From NCBI RefSeq assembly GCF_000498095.1, contig NZ_AUTQ01000230.1:1231-65230 (forward strand): a DNA stretch of 64,000 nucleotides, given 5' to 3'. Made by a program: the position numbers and the translations under genes. The DNA is from Pseudoalteromonas sp. TB64. GTDB taxonomy: Bacteria; Pseudomonadota; Gammaproteobacteria; Enterobacterales; Alteromonadaceae. Shown in pieces: positions 19,378 through 29,296 of the stretch. Under the pieces are notes generated by a model, which was not told the origin of the DNA, searched no databases, and saw nothing but the letters and a program-made list of their open reading frames with translations. Positions within the stretch are counted from its first letter, which is position 1. Every line of letters begins with the position of its first letter.

Positions 19378-19495
19378 ATCAGCTCGTTTCTTGTTTTAAG
19401 TTGTGATTAGTATATTAACTTCTATTAAGTAGAACCAGTTTTTGCGGTAAACTGTTACAAATTTTAAGGTATAAACTAGTAAGTAATTAATAATA

Positions 19496-20308
19496 ATGAA
19501 GCGTTTTACTCCTCCTGAGCAGTGGCAACCAAGTAGTTTACAAAGTGGTGCATTTTCCCATTTAAATACTCTATTTAAAATTAATGAACAAACAAGTTGG
19601 CCAAGCCCACAATGGTTTACCCCATATCTAAAGGCAATTAATGCAAATAACTTACCTATACAATTTATTGATGACGCAAAAATAGATTTTGGCGATCGTT
19701 ATTATGAACAAGTTATTTTTGAAACTGGCGAAGTACCAACGCGTACAGAGAATTGGCATGACTTATTTGGCGGCTTTATTTGGTGTTTATTTCCTAAAAC
19801 TAAAGCGTTGATAAACGAGCGGCATGTGCAAGATATAGCTGAGCATGGTTTACAACATCGCACTAAGCATCGTAATGCACTAACGCTCTTTGATGAATGT
19901 GGTGTTGTATTAGCTATAAGCGAGAGTAAATGGCAGCAGTGGCTTTGCGATCACCAATGGAAAACAGCATTTATTGAACACAAACATGAGTGGGGTAAAA
20001 CAATAAAACCTTTTATGTTTGGTCATGCAAATTACGAAATGCTTACTAAACCTTATATAGGCTTAACGGGTAAAGCGTTATTTGTTTGTGTACCTAATGA
20101 AATATTTTGTAAAGATTTAGTAACTCAATACAAGTACCTTGATCAAGCCCTTTATGAGATGATTAAAACAGATAACTGCTTAGCCGATAATAAACAGCTT
20201 TCTCCACTGCCTTTACTAGGCGTGCCTGGCTGGCATGACGAAAACAAAGACGACTCATTTTACAACAATACAGATTATTTTAGAGCGAAACGAAGGAACC
20301 GAACATGA
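19496..20308 (+). CDS. DUF3025 protein
   Basis: 270 aa, soluble, no signal peptide. It matches the character of the DUF3025 family (WHDLFGGFIWCLFPKTKALIN, RTKHRNALTLFDECGVV, PLLGVPGWHDEN). Function unknown. Its stop overlaps the start of the ABC ATPase by four bases (ATGA), so it is the first gene of a three-gene operon, which suggests but does not prove a link with the transporter. Confidence 0.85.
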   Translation: MKRFTPPEQWQPSSLQSGAFSHLNTLFKINEQTSWPSPQWFTPYLKAINANNLPIQFIDDAKIDFGDRYYEQVIFETGEVPTRTENWHDLFGGFIWCLFPKTKALINERHVQDIAEHGLQHRTKHRNALTLFDECGVVLAISESKWQQWLCDHQWKTAFIEHKHEWGKTIKPFMFGHANYEMLTKPYIGLTGKALFVCVPNEIFCKDLVTQYKYLDQALYEMIKTDNCLADNKQLSPLPLLGVPGWHDENKDDSFYNNTDYFRAKRRNRT

Positions 20309-21093
20309 TAGAAGTAGCTGGGCTTAAAAAGAAATTTAAGCTAACTAAAGATCACAAAAAAAATAAAATAGATGACATCGACCCTCGTGAAGATAAAGAT
20401 TACTTTCACTCAGTACGAGATGTGAGTTTTAGCTGTGCAAAAGGTGAGGTGCTAGGGTTATTAGGTCCAAATGGCGCAGGCAAAACAACTACACTTAGAA
20501 TGATTTCAACCGCGTTAAAGCCCGATGAAGGCACAATAACAATTGCCGGAAACGATATTGTAAAAAAACCGCTGATAGGGCGTAAGTCTATCGGTTTTTT
20601 ATCTGGCTCTACCGGTTTGTATGGTCGCTTAACTGTAAAAGAAAACATAGAGTATTTTGCAAAGCTCCACGGCATGGATAAAAACGATATTGCATCGCGT
20701 TGTGATGAGCTATTTACATTGCTCGATATGCATAAATTTGTAGACAAACGCGCAGAAAATCTGTCAACAGGTATGAAGCAAAAAGCAAATATTGCGCGTG
20801 CGGTTGTGCATCGGCCAGCAGTTGTTGTACTTGATGAGCCAACAACAGGCCTTGATATAATGACCACCCAAACTGTTATTGAGTTTATTAAAGGCTTAAA
20901 AGCGCAAGGTACACCTGTTATTTTTTCTACCCATCATTTAGATGAAGTTGCACTTTTATGTGACCGAGTCGCTGTAATTAACGAAGGCATTAGTTGCTTT
21001 GATGGAACAGTAGATGAATTTAAGCAGGCAGGTAAAAGCGATGAGCTTAATCAAGCGTTTATGAACATATTAACGGAGAAACATGATGTTTGA
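20305..21093 (+). CDS. ABC transporter ATP-binding protein (NatA/ABC-2 type)
   Basis: 262 aa. Walker A GPNGAGKTT (54-62), signature LSTGMKQKANIARA, Walker B VVVLDEPTTGLD and the switch His in STHHLDE are all present. The order DUF3025-ATPase-permease and the shape of the permease resemble sodium-extrusion NatAB-type exporters. An unusual charged insertion with KKNKIDDIDPREDKDY lies before the first strand that leads to Walker A. It overlaps the permease start by 11 bases. The substrate cannot be read from the sequence. Confidence 0.93.
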   Translation: MIEVAGLKKKFKLTKDHKKNKIDDIDPREDKDYFHSVRDVSFSCAKGEVLGLLGPNGAGKTTTLRMISTALKPDEGTITIAGNDIVKKPLIGRKSIGFLSGSTGLYGRLTVKENIEYFAKLHGMDKNDIASRCDELFTLLDMHKFVDKRAENLSTGMKQKANIARAVVHRPAVVVLDEPTTGLDIMTTQTVIEFIKGLKAQGTPVIFSTHHLDEVALLCDRVAVINEGISCFDGTVDEFKQAGKSDELNQAFMNILTEKHDV

Positions 21094-22291
21094 GGTATAT
21101 AAAAAAGAGATAAAAGAGTTATTACGTGATAGAAAAACCTTAATGTTTGTGGTCGCCTTACCCATTTTTATATTTCCTATGATTTTTGGAGTGTTAGGCT
21201 ATTTTATGGTCCAAGCTCAGATTGAAGCAGATCAAGAAGTACATAACTACTCAATATTAGGGACTGATTTAGCCAAAGATTTTAGCGAAGATATTTTTTA
21301 TCATAAAAATTTTAAATTATCAAAAGTTGATAATGGATCAAGAGACAACCTGATTAGTGCTGTGAAAAATAAAGATATTGATGTTGGAATTAATATACAA
21401 AGAATAAAATTAAGTGGAAATCAAAATACATACAAAACTAATATTGAAATAATTTTTAACAACTCTAGTAGAATAAGTTATATATCAGAAAAAATAAGAC
21501 TTATATTTGTTAAATATAAGGAAGTTGTTCAACGTGAAAATTTAAAGTTTTTAGGGATTACAAAAGATAATGAACAAATTTTAATTCTTTCTCCAGTAAC
21601 AATTGAAGAAGTTGATACTGCAGATCTAAGAGAAAGTTTTGGCGAGAAAATTGGTGTTTTATTACCTTACTTATTAATTCCATTAGTCTTAACTGGTGCG
21701 AGTTATCCAGCCATTGATTTAGGTGCAGGTGAAAAAGAAAGAGGTACTTTAGAAACACTCTTACTTACACCAATAACAAGAACTCAAATAGTTTTAGGTA
21801 AATTTCTAACGATATTTACAGCTTCAATGACTACATCTCTTATCACAGTTGGGAGTATGGGACTGTGGATTATTTTAGCTAAATGGTTTGTATCAATTGA
21901 TTATATAATAGATGCTATAAGATTGATTGGGATTAATGATTTGTTGTTGATTCTTATTTTACTAATGCCTTTAGCATGTATTTTCTCAAGTATAGTACTT
22001 GCAATATCTATTTATTCGAAAAGTTTTAAAGAAGCTCAAAATTATATGGGTCCTCTTTCTATGCTAGTTTTTGTTCCATTAGCTATTTCAATGATGCCAA
22101 ATATGGAATTAACATTAAAAACGTCTATAGTCCCTGTATTAAATGTATCTATCGCAATTAGAGAGTTATTAAAAGGAACAGTCGACTATAATTTAGTTTA
22201 TTTAATAGTTATTTCCACGACAGGTCTAGCATTAATTTGTTTATCTTTTTGTGTTAAGTGGTTTAAAAAAGAAGATGTATTATTTAGATAA
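21083..22291 (+). CDS. ABC-2 type permease (NatB-like)
   Basis: 402 aa. One N-terminal span (TLMFVVALPIFIFPMIFGVLGYF), then a large extracytoplasmic domain of about 150 residues, then five or six C-terminal spans with the conserved GAGEKERGTLETLLLTPITR coupling segment. Typical of ABC-2/CPBP-linked NatB permeases. Base composition becomes clearly more AT-rich from about 21.26 kb, inside the gene, while the ATPase before it is normal; this may mark the edge of the variable region that follows. Confidence 0.88.
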   Translation: MMFEVYKKEIKELLRDRKTLMFVVALPIFIFPMIFGVLGYFMVQAQIEADQEVHNYSILGTDLAKDFSEDIFYHKNFKLSKVDNGSRDNLISAVKNKDIDVGINIQRIKLSGNQNTYKTNIEIIFNNSSRISYISEKIRLIFVKYKEVVQRENLKFLGITKDNEQILILSPVTIEEVDTADLRESFGEKIGVLLPYLLIPLVLTGASYPAIDLGAGEKERGTLETLLLTPITRTQIVLGKFLTIFTASMTTSLITVGSMGLWIILAKWFVSIDYIIDAIRLIGINDLLLILILLMPLACIFSSIVLAISIYSKSFKEAQNYMGPLSMLVFVPLAISMMPNMELTLKTSIVPVLNVSIAIRELLKGTVDYNLVYLIVISTTGLALICLSFCVKWFKKEDVLFR

Positions 22292-22339
22292 TAAACATAA
22301 GAGAAAGTTTAAAAAAAGCACATTTTGTAAACAACCGAA

Positions 22340-23047
22340 TTCTCGCTATTTTAGAGTAAGTTGAAAGCGGTGTGCCAATCCTGAGCTATGTCTTGAACTT
22401 GGTATTGTCAACTCTCAACCTTTTATAAATGGCGCGTAAAATACGGTGACATAGATACCTATCTAATGACGCGAATGAAAAAGCTTGAAGATGAAAACAG
22501 ACGTTTAAATTAAATGTATGCTGAAGAGCTTGGATTTTATGCATGTTCTGTTATGCGGAGCGTGATATTTACTTAATGTAATTGATTATTCTAATTGTGA
22601 AGGACAGACTATTGACGCTGCTTTATCACCTTCTAATGAGCGTGTGACCCGCTCATTAAATCAAATAATAGAGTGGGCGTTAAGCCTAAGCTTATTCGGT
22701 ATGATAATGGTCCAGAATATATTAGCCATAAACTCGCACAATGACCGCTGAATAATAATATCGAATTACGATTTATTAAGCCCAATAATCCACAACAAAA
22801 TGCGTAGATAGAGCGCTTCAAGCGAACGGTTCGTTACAACAGGCTAATTCTTTATATTTACAATGATATTAGTAAGTTATAAGATATAACTGCCGATTGG
22901 TTGTGGACTTTTAATAACGAACGCCCTAACATTGGTATAACTGGTATAACTGGTATAACTGGTATAACTGGTATAACTGGTATAACTGGTATAACTGGTA
23001 TAACTGGTATAACTGGTATAACACCATACGAAAACTGGAAAAGTTAA
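22340..23047 (+). pseudogene. Decayed IS3-type element (orfA/orfB remnants)
   Basis: Fragments of both IS3 frames. OrfA end: ELGIVNSQPFYKWRVKYGD, then MKKLEDENRRLN followed by a stop and MYAEELG (about 22390-22530). OrfB C-terminal part from about 22670: RYDNGPEYISHKLAQ, then ELRFIKPNNPQQNA-stop-IERFKRTVRYNR and [16 protein letters not shown]. The DNGPE and the Glu of the IERF region correspond to DDE residues. Several stops and a large internal deletion make it inactive. The reading ends TPYENWKS-stop at about 23047 after an in-frame tandem repeat. Confidence 0.85.
22934..23022 (+). repeat. 9-bp tandem repeat (GGTATAACT)9.9
   Basis: Nine perfect copies of GGTATAACT followed by a tenth that changes in its last base. 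The unit is three codons, so it codes Gly-Ile-Thr about ten times in frame inside the transposase remnant, where related elements have a single GIT before Pro. It is a local slippage expansion, not a CRISPR. Confidence 0.97.
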
Positions 23048-23425
23048 ACAACGGAAGTTCTACAGTTAAACTACATTAAAATGGGGGATTACACATTTAT
23101 GCTGCATTATCGCCTATTTATGGGGAATAACCATACCACGTATGATCTGCCTTGCTTAGATACAAAACATACAGCTGCAAAATCAATCACGAAAGGTCAA
23201 CACGCCTTAGTATAATAAGTAACTTTTCAGTAATGTACTTGCTCTTAGCATTAATTTTATTTATTTAATGTCAAGCAAGTATTGTAAATCCTCAATTTGC
23301 TACTTAATCTTAACTTTCTGTAATAATAATGCAGATATATATTTTAAATTATATGGTTGATATTTAACATTAACGAAATCAAAATGTTCAGCATAAAAAG
23401 CTGTAATGATATTAGGGAATAATAA
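23048..23425. other. Gap with right end of IS3-type remnant
   Basis: The first part, TACATTAAAATGGGGGATTACA near 23070-23095, looks like the right terminus of the element above. From 23099 a 38-codon open stretch starts at ATG (MLHYRLFMGNNHTT...) and ends at 23215; I do not recognise it and it lacks a clear ribosome site. The rest is AT-rich with no visible gene. Confidence 0.4.
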
Positions 23426-24036
23426 ATGAGAACATTTGAACAGAAAAAATTTATGCAGGGACGTAAAAAAGTAGAGCTGCTTGATAATGGGAAAGTTAAA
23501 GTTACTCAATCTTCTATTAAAGGGATGAATGAAGAGGTTTTTAGTTTATTCGATCTTGATGAGGAGTCAGATAAGTACTTTCATAGACCTTTAATACTGT
23601 TAGGTCTATCTGCTTTTTTTTAATTGGTGTTGTTCGCTTTTTTATCGAGTCGGCAATAAATTTAGATCCCAAGTCACTCAACGCAGGTTTGATTTTTTTA
23701 GTACCAGCATTAATATGCATTCAACAGTATTTTTATAAAATAACAGACGTGGTTGTATATCGCTTTCGAAATAATGGTAATCCGGCTCTGACTCTTTGGA
23801 ACAATAATCCTAATAGTAAAGAGTTGAGTGAGTTTCAAAGTATGTTATCTACAGAAATAAAAAGCCTTAAAATAAGACCAGAATTCGACAACTCAAAAAA
23901 ATTAGAAATATATAAAGAAAGTTTAGAATTTTTACTCGATCAAGGCGTAATAACTCAAGACGAAGCCGAAGTTATTTACGATAGAAATAAAGATAGGCTG
24001 TTAAATAATGAAAAAGCCAAATTATTTTCTATATAA
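23426..24036 (+). pseudogene. Two-TM membrane protein split by a frameshift at a T8 run
   Basis: Two frames that look like one gene of about 203 codons. The first (23426-23623) has a soluble start MRTFEQKKFMQGRKKVELLD and enters a membrane span PLILLGLSAFF before a stop. The second continues the span as LIGVVRFFIESAINL, then a second span AGLIFLVPALICIQQYF and a charged C-terminus with a helical QGVITQDEAEVIYDRNKDRLL. One extra T in the run at 23614-23621 would join them. Function unknown. It could be sequencing error, a true pseudogene, or slippage. Confidence 0.6.
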
Positions 24037-24190
24037 ACCAGTGCATAAAATACACTGCTTATTTACACAGTAATTTTGCTTTGTTTAAACTTGTGATTTA
24101 GTAAAGTCTAGTTTTTGTTTACGGTTGCGTTTATATGGTTACACTTAAGCTTATTAAAATAGTTACTTTTTTGTTTCACCGTTATCAAGG

Positions 24191-24706
24191 ATGGTTATGC
24201 ACAGCACGAAAGAATGTATTATGTGTTTTAGCGCTATAGATGCACGTGCTAAAAAATGTCCGCAATGTACTTCGTTACAAGCAAAATATTCTAATTTAGA
24301 AAACAACCCAGTGTTAATTGGTGCATTAGCTTTATGTATTGTTGGGGTTTTTGGCTTTATCTTTTATCAAAATATTTTTGTTACAGCGCAAGAAGATAAA
24401 GCAATGAAAAACCTAAACGCCAAAGTAACTGAAATTAGTAGTAAAAACGAAAACGATGGGCTTTATGTAGCATGCATGGGGCAAATAGAAAATGACTCTG
24501 ATTTTTCGTTTAAACAAGTAAAGTTTCAGGTAGATTTTGTAACTGATCAAAATGTATTAGTTGATACGTTATCTGTAACAGATGACGATTTAAATATTTT
24601 ACCAAATACTTTAACTAACTTTAGAGTAAGAGGAATAGCTCAAAAAGAAACAACTAATTATAACAAGTGCGAAGTAACAATAACGGATGCTTGGGCTTAC
24701 AACTAA
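24191..24706 (+). CDS. Zinc-ribbon single-span membrane protein
   Basis: 171 aa. An N-terminal zinc ribbon, CIMC...CPQC (C9, C12, C23, C26), is followed by one membrane span (about residues 37-59, VLIGALALCIVGVFGFIFYQ) and an extracytoplasmic domain with mixed strands (VKFQVDFVTDQNVLVDTLSV) ending in NKCEVTITDAWAYN. The layout resembles DUF-type proteins with a FxLYD-like domain that carry a cytoplasmic ribbon and outside beta domain. Function unknown. Either ATG at 24191 or 24197 could be used. Confidence 0.7.
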   Translation: MVMHSTKECIMCFSAIDARAKKCPQCTSLQAKYSNLENNPVLIGALALCIVGVFGFIFYQNIFVTAQEDKAMKNLNAKVTEISSKNENDGLYVACMGQIENDSDFSFKQVKFQVDFVTDQNVLVDTLSVTDDDLNILPNTLTNFRVRGIAQKETTNYNKCEVTITDAWAYN

Positions 24707-24763
24707 CGAGTAAAAATTCTATTTACCTGCCTAATAAAAACAAAAGAAGAAGGATAACGTACC

Positions 24764-25279
24764 TTGGTTAAGTATATTTTAATTTTAGTAATTGCATTTG
24801 GTGCTTATAAATATTTTACGGCGGAAACATCATTATTAAGCTCATCATCCCAAGAGCTCGTTTTTGAAGATTATAACTTTAAAGCTACTTTTTTAAGCAA
24901 ACCAGAAATATCATCGAAGATAAATGACATAACCGGTTATGGTAAATTTAAAGTTACTACTTTTAGAGCTAAAGATGAGGACACTTCTTGCGTTGTTTCA
25001 ATATCGGAGTATTTGGGCGAGGGTGTACCTAAAGGCACATTAGAAGACGGTATTCGTCCTGGTAGGCAGGGGTTACTTAGACGTTTTAGTGGGGTTATGA
25101 ATAGCGAAAACTACATTGAGCACGATGGTGTTAATGGTTACGAAATGAATATAACAAGTAAAGAGGGTAAATCAGTTAAAAACCGTATGTTTATGTATAA
25201 GCAGGGTGTTTATAACTTATTGTGCGTTGGATTAAATACACAAAGTGATGAATTTTTGTCATCTGTTAGTTTTATTTAG
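24764..25279 (+). CDS. Membrane-anchored hypothetical protein
   Basis: 171 aa from a TTG start preceded by AGAAGGA about nine bases upstream, so the start is plausible despite the rare codon; no ATG is available in frame nearby. N-terminal hydrophobic anchor VKYILILVIAFGAYKYF, then a mostly beta domain (FKATFLSKPEISSKIND) with two later cysteines. No family recognised. It follows the zinc-ribbon protein on the same strand, 57 bases later, possibly in one transcript. Confidence 0.6.
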   Translation: MVKYILILVIAFGAYKYFTAETSLLSSSSQELVFEDYNFKATFLSKPEISSKINDITGYGKFKVTTFRAKDEDTSCVVSISEYLGEGVPKGTLEDGIRPGRQGLLRRFSGVMNSENYIEHDGVNGYEMNITSKEGKSVKNRMFMYKQGVYNLLCVGLNTQSDEFLSSVSFI

Positions 25280-25382
25280 TAACGCTGGCACCTCACTTCT
25301 ATATTTATTAGTTATTAATCTTAATAATTTTTCTATTTGCTAAATAATTATTGGTTTGAACACAACAAGTGGTCTGCTAAAT

Positions 25383-25607
25383 ATGAGTAACAAAAAATTT
25401 AATTTTATAAAATTTAGCTTACTTGATGAATTGCTAGGTTTTGCTTATTGGGTATGTGTTTTATGTGGGCTATTTTTTATAGCTAATAATGTTAATGGTG
25501 CAATACTGTTGGCATTTTCATTACTTGTTTATATTTGTATTACACCTGTTGTGTATATTTTAATTATAAAAAAATTAAATAAAAAGCTTCTTAATAAAAA
25601 AGCATAA
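25383..25607 (+). CDS. Small two-span membrane protein
   Basis: 74 aa if started at the ATG at 25383 (MSNKKFNF); a TTG nine codons upstream is also possible. Two hydrophobic segments (LLGFAYWVCVLCGLFFIANNV and ILLAFSLLVYICITPVVYIL) with a Lys-rich tail KKLNKKLLNKKA that should lie in the cytoplasm. No recognisable family and no clear Shine-Dalgarno sequence, so the gene is only moderately supported. Confidence 0.45.
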   Translation: MSNKKFNFIKFSLLDELLGFAYWVCVLCGLFFIANNVNGAILLAFSLLVYICITPVVYILIIKKLNKKLLNKKA

Positions 25608-25721
25608 CGAATAAATAATGAAAATTTCAAGATGAGGTTTTTTAGTAAATATTTAAAAAATTATATAGTTTGTTATATTGCCTATTTACTAAATAAATTT
25701 TATTGCTACCTCATTTCTACA

Positions 25722-26935
25722 CCAGGGCAAGAGCATGAAAAAACACTATAGATTCAATACCTTTTCAAGATAAGTTGTACTGCGCATCGCTTTCTTCTGT
25801 TTTGCTGGCATACCTTTACTAAAACTTGTTTCAGCTTTTAGTTGATTAAATACGATATGTCTCAGCCCTGCAAATACAGGCGCTGCACCTTCGCGCCTAA
25901 TTCGGCACTCATCTTCTTTAAACCCTACGTCTAAACGCCATGTAAGCCATTCTCTATTTGCCAATGTTCCCGCGCTGACCTTGCCAATTCTTCCGCCGTT
26001 AAAAGTGCTGAGCTGATATAGTATCTATGACATAACTCATTGCTTACTTTGCCTTTTTCCTTTCTATAAGAAACAATAACGCCCACTGTCTTTGCGCCTT
26101 CCCAGTGTATCGTTTCTGGTAAATTACTTACGTCATGACGCACCGCACAACACCTAAATTCCTCTCTGTTTTTTTGATAATCAGCTTCATTAAACAAAAT
26201 CCCCTCAGACGCTTGTCGTGTCACCTCCGGTAATAAAGCCCTCTCTATTTACGATAAAAGTCCTTTATGATTTGCTTTCACGGCAAGAAGATAATTAGCT
26301 TCTTTGCTCACTATTTTTTCTGCAATTGATTTTTGACATCCCATGGCGTCAATTGTGACTAAGCACCCCTTTATCTCAAGTAACTCAAGAAGTGTTGGTA
26401 ACGCCGTTATTTCATTCGACTTTTTATCAACAGGGCATTGCGCTAAAACGACACCATTTTCGCATGCAAATGGACTGACCATATAAAGTGCATCGCGCCT
26501 ATCTGACTGATTAAATGACCCTTTTAAGCATTTCCCATCAATAGCTACGACGTCGCCTTGGGTTAATTTCGCGCATGCTTTCATCCAAGAAGAAAAAGAA
26601 TCTTGAAATTGCGTCATATCAATACGGCTCAGCACACGAGCAATTGTGTCATGGCGAGGGATGCCTTGCTCTAGGGGAACATATTTCCTGAGCCAATCTA
26701 ATCTGTCATGACCAAAATCTTCAATATCCTCCCAGCCTTGGCATCCAGACACAACAGCGCTAACGGCTAAGAATATGATATCAAATAGTTTATGAATCAC
26801 TTTGCCTTGTTGTCGAGGGTCATCGATTGTTTCGAAATATTTAAATAACTGAATATTAGGCATGGGTATACTCCTTAAAAAAGAAGTATAAGATCATATT
26901 TTTAAGTCAAGGTAAAGTTCGTGATCTTGCCCTGG
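25722..26935 (-). mobile_element. ISAs1-family insertion sequence (inactivated)
   Basis: About 1.2 kb, the usual ISAs1 size. Both ends carry the inverted repeat CCAGGGCAAGA: left at 25722 (CCAGGGCAAGAGCATGAA) and right ending at 26935 (CCAGGGCAAGATCACGAA on the complement). It encloses one transposase gene on the minus strand. I see no matching target duplication in the flanks, which suggests an old insertion or later rearrangement. Confidence 0.9.
25746..26863 (-). pseudogene. ISAs1-family transposase, broken by a stop and a frameshift
   Basis: Start MPNIQLFKYFETIDDPRQQGK and the N-terminal helical region are normal for ISAs1/H-repeat transposases. DDE residues are visible: Asp in VVAIDGKCLKGS, Asp in LVTIDAMGCQK and Glu in REHWQIENGLH. 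An in-frame TAA at 26249-26251 (after KANHKGLLS) interrupts the frame, which then resumes unchanged (IERALLPEVTRQASEG), and a frameshift near 25955 moves the C-terminal part (LDVGFKEDECRIRREGAA) to another frame. The enzyme cannot be made intact. Confidence 0.9.
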
Positions 26936-27863
26936 CAGTAAGGTACTAACTATGTAAAGCGCATTTCGGTTACCTAGCTTATTAATATAACCTTGAAATG
27001 GCGCTGACAGCTAAGGATATGATATCGAATAGTTTATAAACTACTTTATCTTATTGACGAGAGTCATCGAATAACTGAATATCGACATAAGAATACACCT
27101 TACGAAAGGAGTCTTTAAGTCAAGGTTAAAATTCGTGACCTTAGCCAGGTATAGGCGGAAAGATGCTTTGATTAATTTATAAACTAAAGTATATTCACTC
27201 CCGATAATTATCACTCCAGCTAGTCTTTCTTATTTTGCTATGTTAGATAGGTAACTCGCATTCTTACTACCTAGAAATGTTGATTACAAAGTGCTTAAAT
27301 AAAGCAGTGTTTCAACTGTATCTTAAAGCTATTTTTGAGTTTTTTCTTTGGAAACAACATCTAAAATATAATATTGATTATCTTCAAGACGGCAATTCCC
27401 CCCGTATATGATGGTCTAACATCCTGAGTTTAGGTGATATTAAATTGATTTAATCGACGTAAATTTCTGCGCTTATTCTTTATCGCTATAAGCCCTGTGA
27501 GATAAATGTTCCTCCTGATGTTGAAAATGAGCGGGTGTTTTTACCGGGTAGTTACTCTCTCAAAAATATTTTATCCTTGCTGATGCGGGAGGGTTAGATT
27601 ACTTTGTGCAGATTTCAAGATAGGCGGTACTTTCTGGTCAGAGTAAATAAAAGCATTAACCTAATCTTCATATCAGCTTATTACGAGGGTGTAGAGCTTA
27701 AAGAAAATAATAGTAAACTAAAAATCTTGGTCGAAAATTGGTAGCACGATGCAACAATAAGATACGCCGATCACTTGAGCTATTTTTAATAGGTCATATT
27801 AACAACCTTCATTGTGTTAAGTAAGTTATACTCATTTTTCATTACATCACGCATTGAGAATTC
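26936..27863. other. Gap holding a second ISAs1 end and IS4-like debris
   Basis: 26995-27149 repeats, with many changes, the right end of the ISAs1 copy next door: GCTAAGGATATGATATCGAATAG, GTCATCGA, AATAACTGAATAT and a terminal AAAATTCGTGACCTTAGCCAGG. It is in the same orientation and has lost most of the element. Around 27560-27750 on the plus strand, fragments such as KYFILADAGG, LDYFVQISR and INLIFISAYYEGVELKEN look like an IS4-type transposase broken by stops. No intact gene is seen. Confidence 0.65.
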
Positions 27864-28619
27864 GTGGATATTAAAGGCACTTGTATTGCATCAGTTACTG
27901 ATGAGCACGGCCCTGTTTATGTATATCAAACCCCAAAAAATCTAATCCTTAGCTTTGATGGAAAAATTTATCAAAGTTGCATCAAGTTAAATAACATCAA
28001 TGGGTTAAATCTTGCTTATACACAAGCAATGATGACTGCACTCTTTTTTATACCAAATTTAAAAACTGCGATGATTATGGGGCTTGGTGCAGGCTCAATA
28101 GCAAAAAATCTTTATCATGCTTTTCCTGATCTTATTATACATACCGTTGAGTATCGCCAAGCAGTTGCTGACATGGCAATAAAATATTTTGGAGTCCCTG
28201 TATCAGATCGTCTTTTTATTCATATTGATTATGCGGCAAATTATATGAAAAAAACACAGGTAAAAACGGATGTTATTTTCTCTGATTTATATAGTTCAGA
28301 AGGTATGGAGTCGGATCAGGTGGATTCATCTTACTTACGGCATTGTAAAAATGCGCTAACTTTTGATGGCGTACTTGTACTTAATATTTGCCATACCAAA
28401 GCGCAACTTAAAGAAAAATTTGACCAGTTACTCGATAAAGAGTTTGAAGGAAGAATTCTAAGTTTTACAATAGAAGGTGGCAACAAAATCGTTTTTGCTT
28501 TTAACAACACTATGCCTTTATTAGTTAAGAGTGAGCTGATAGATAAAGCTATATCGTTACAAACAATAATAAATGTACCAATGAAACGTTATGCTGAGCT
28601 GTTATTTAATCACGTTTGA
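27864..28619 (+). CDS. Spermidine-synthase-like SAM-dependent protein
   Basis: 251 aa from a GTG start. Rossmann core with the glycine motif MIMGLGAGSIAKNL (70-83, Gly73, Gly75, Gly77), an acidic ribose contact in HTVEYR (Glu96) and VIFSDLYSSEGM where spermidine synthases carry the catalytic Asp (DAY/DLY). The short N-terminal beta domain fits the SpeE fold. It lacks neighbours for polyamine synthesis such as speD, so it may be a SpeE-like protein of other function. It lies between IS debris and small genes of the accessory region. Confidence 0.8.
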   Translation: MDIKGTCIASVTDEHGPVYVYQTPKNLILSFDGKIYQSCIKLNNINGLNLAYTQAMMTALFFIPNLKTAMIMGLGAGSIAKNLYHAFPDLIIHTVEYRQAVADMAIKYFGVPVSDRLFIHIDYAANYMKKTQVKTDVIFSDLYSSEGMESDQVDSSYLRHCKNALTFDGVLVLNICHTKAQLKEKFDQLLDKEFEGRILSFTIEGGNKIVFAFNNTMPLLVKSELIDKAISLQTIINVPMKRYAELLFNHV

Positions 28620-28727
28620 AAAAACAGTAATGCGGCAGGCAAGTTTGATAAATATAAACAATAATTCAGATTTGATGAGATAGGTAAAATAAACTATCCA
28701 AAATGCTTTTACAAAGTAGGGATAAAA

Positions 28728-29078
28728 TTGAGTAAATTACATTGTAAAAAAACGATCATTTTAATAATAATAATCTGTGTATTGTTTATATTATCATTAA
28801 ACATCCTCTCGTTTAGGAAAATGCTTTTATCGTCACCGCACTCTGTTTTTATGAGTCCTGATAAACAATATAGAATTGAGTTATTTTCCTATGACAATAT
28901 ATTACCTGTTATGCCAGGTAGCTCTGCAGGTGATGAAGCTGGATATATTAGGCTTTATAATAAAGATAATGAATTACTAAATGAGAAAGAAATTGAGATG
29001 GTGCAATTAGTAGAACCGATAAACTGGAGTGGTGATAAAGTGAGCATTAAATTAGTTGCTGACTGGAATTTACGTTAA
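28728..29078 (+). CDS. Small membrane-anchored hypothetical protein
   Basis: 116 aa from a TTG start preceded by GTAGGGA. One N-terminal span (TIILIIIICVLFILSLNILSF), then an outside domain of about 80 residues with strands (SPDKQYRIELFSYDN, GYIRLYNKDNELLNEKEIE, DKVSIKLVADW). It resembles small single-span proteins of unknown function found near variable loci. Start codon and function uncertain. Confidence 0.5.
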   Translation: MSKLHCKKTIILIIIICVLFILSLNILSFRKMLLSSPHSVFMSPDKQYRIELFSYDNILPVMPGSSAGDEAGYIRLYNKDNELLNEKEIEMVQLVEPINWSGDKVSIKLVADWNLR

Positions 29079-29296
29079 TTAGTAGTGCGGTATATTTAGT
29101 TTAACATGAACAATAAAGATATTGTTTTTATTCCTTTTTACATAAATATTTGGGCAATTTAACGTATTAAATTATTTTTAAATGACGTTATAAATATTTA
29201 TTTGGAACAAGCCGAAGATTACAGGTTAGTAGAGCATTCATATTTATTGAATCTAATTATATTAAATAGAGCACTCTACTACGTGTAGTATTTTGA

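Noticed and set aside
20406-20867. 153-codon open frame opposite the ABC ATPase gene
   Set aside because: Antisense shadow of a clearly functional gene.
22934-23022. Possible CRISPR or regulatory repeat array
   Set aside because: The 9-bp units are contiguous with no spacers and stay in frame in a transposase remnant, so it is a simple tandem expansion.
27360-27760. A possible intact IS4 element in the 27 kb gap
   Set aside because: Repeated stops in every frame and no terminal repeats found.
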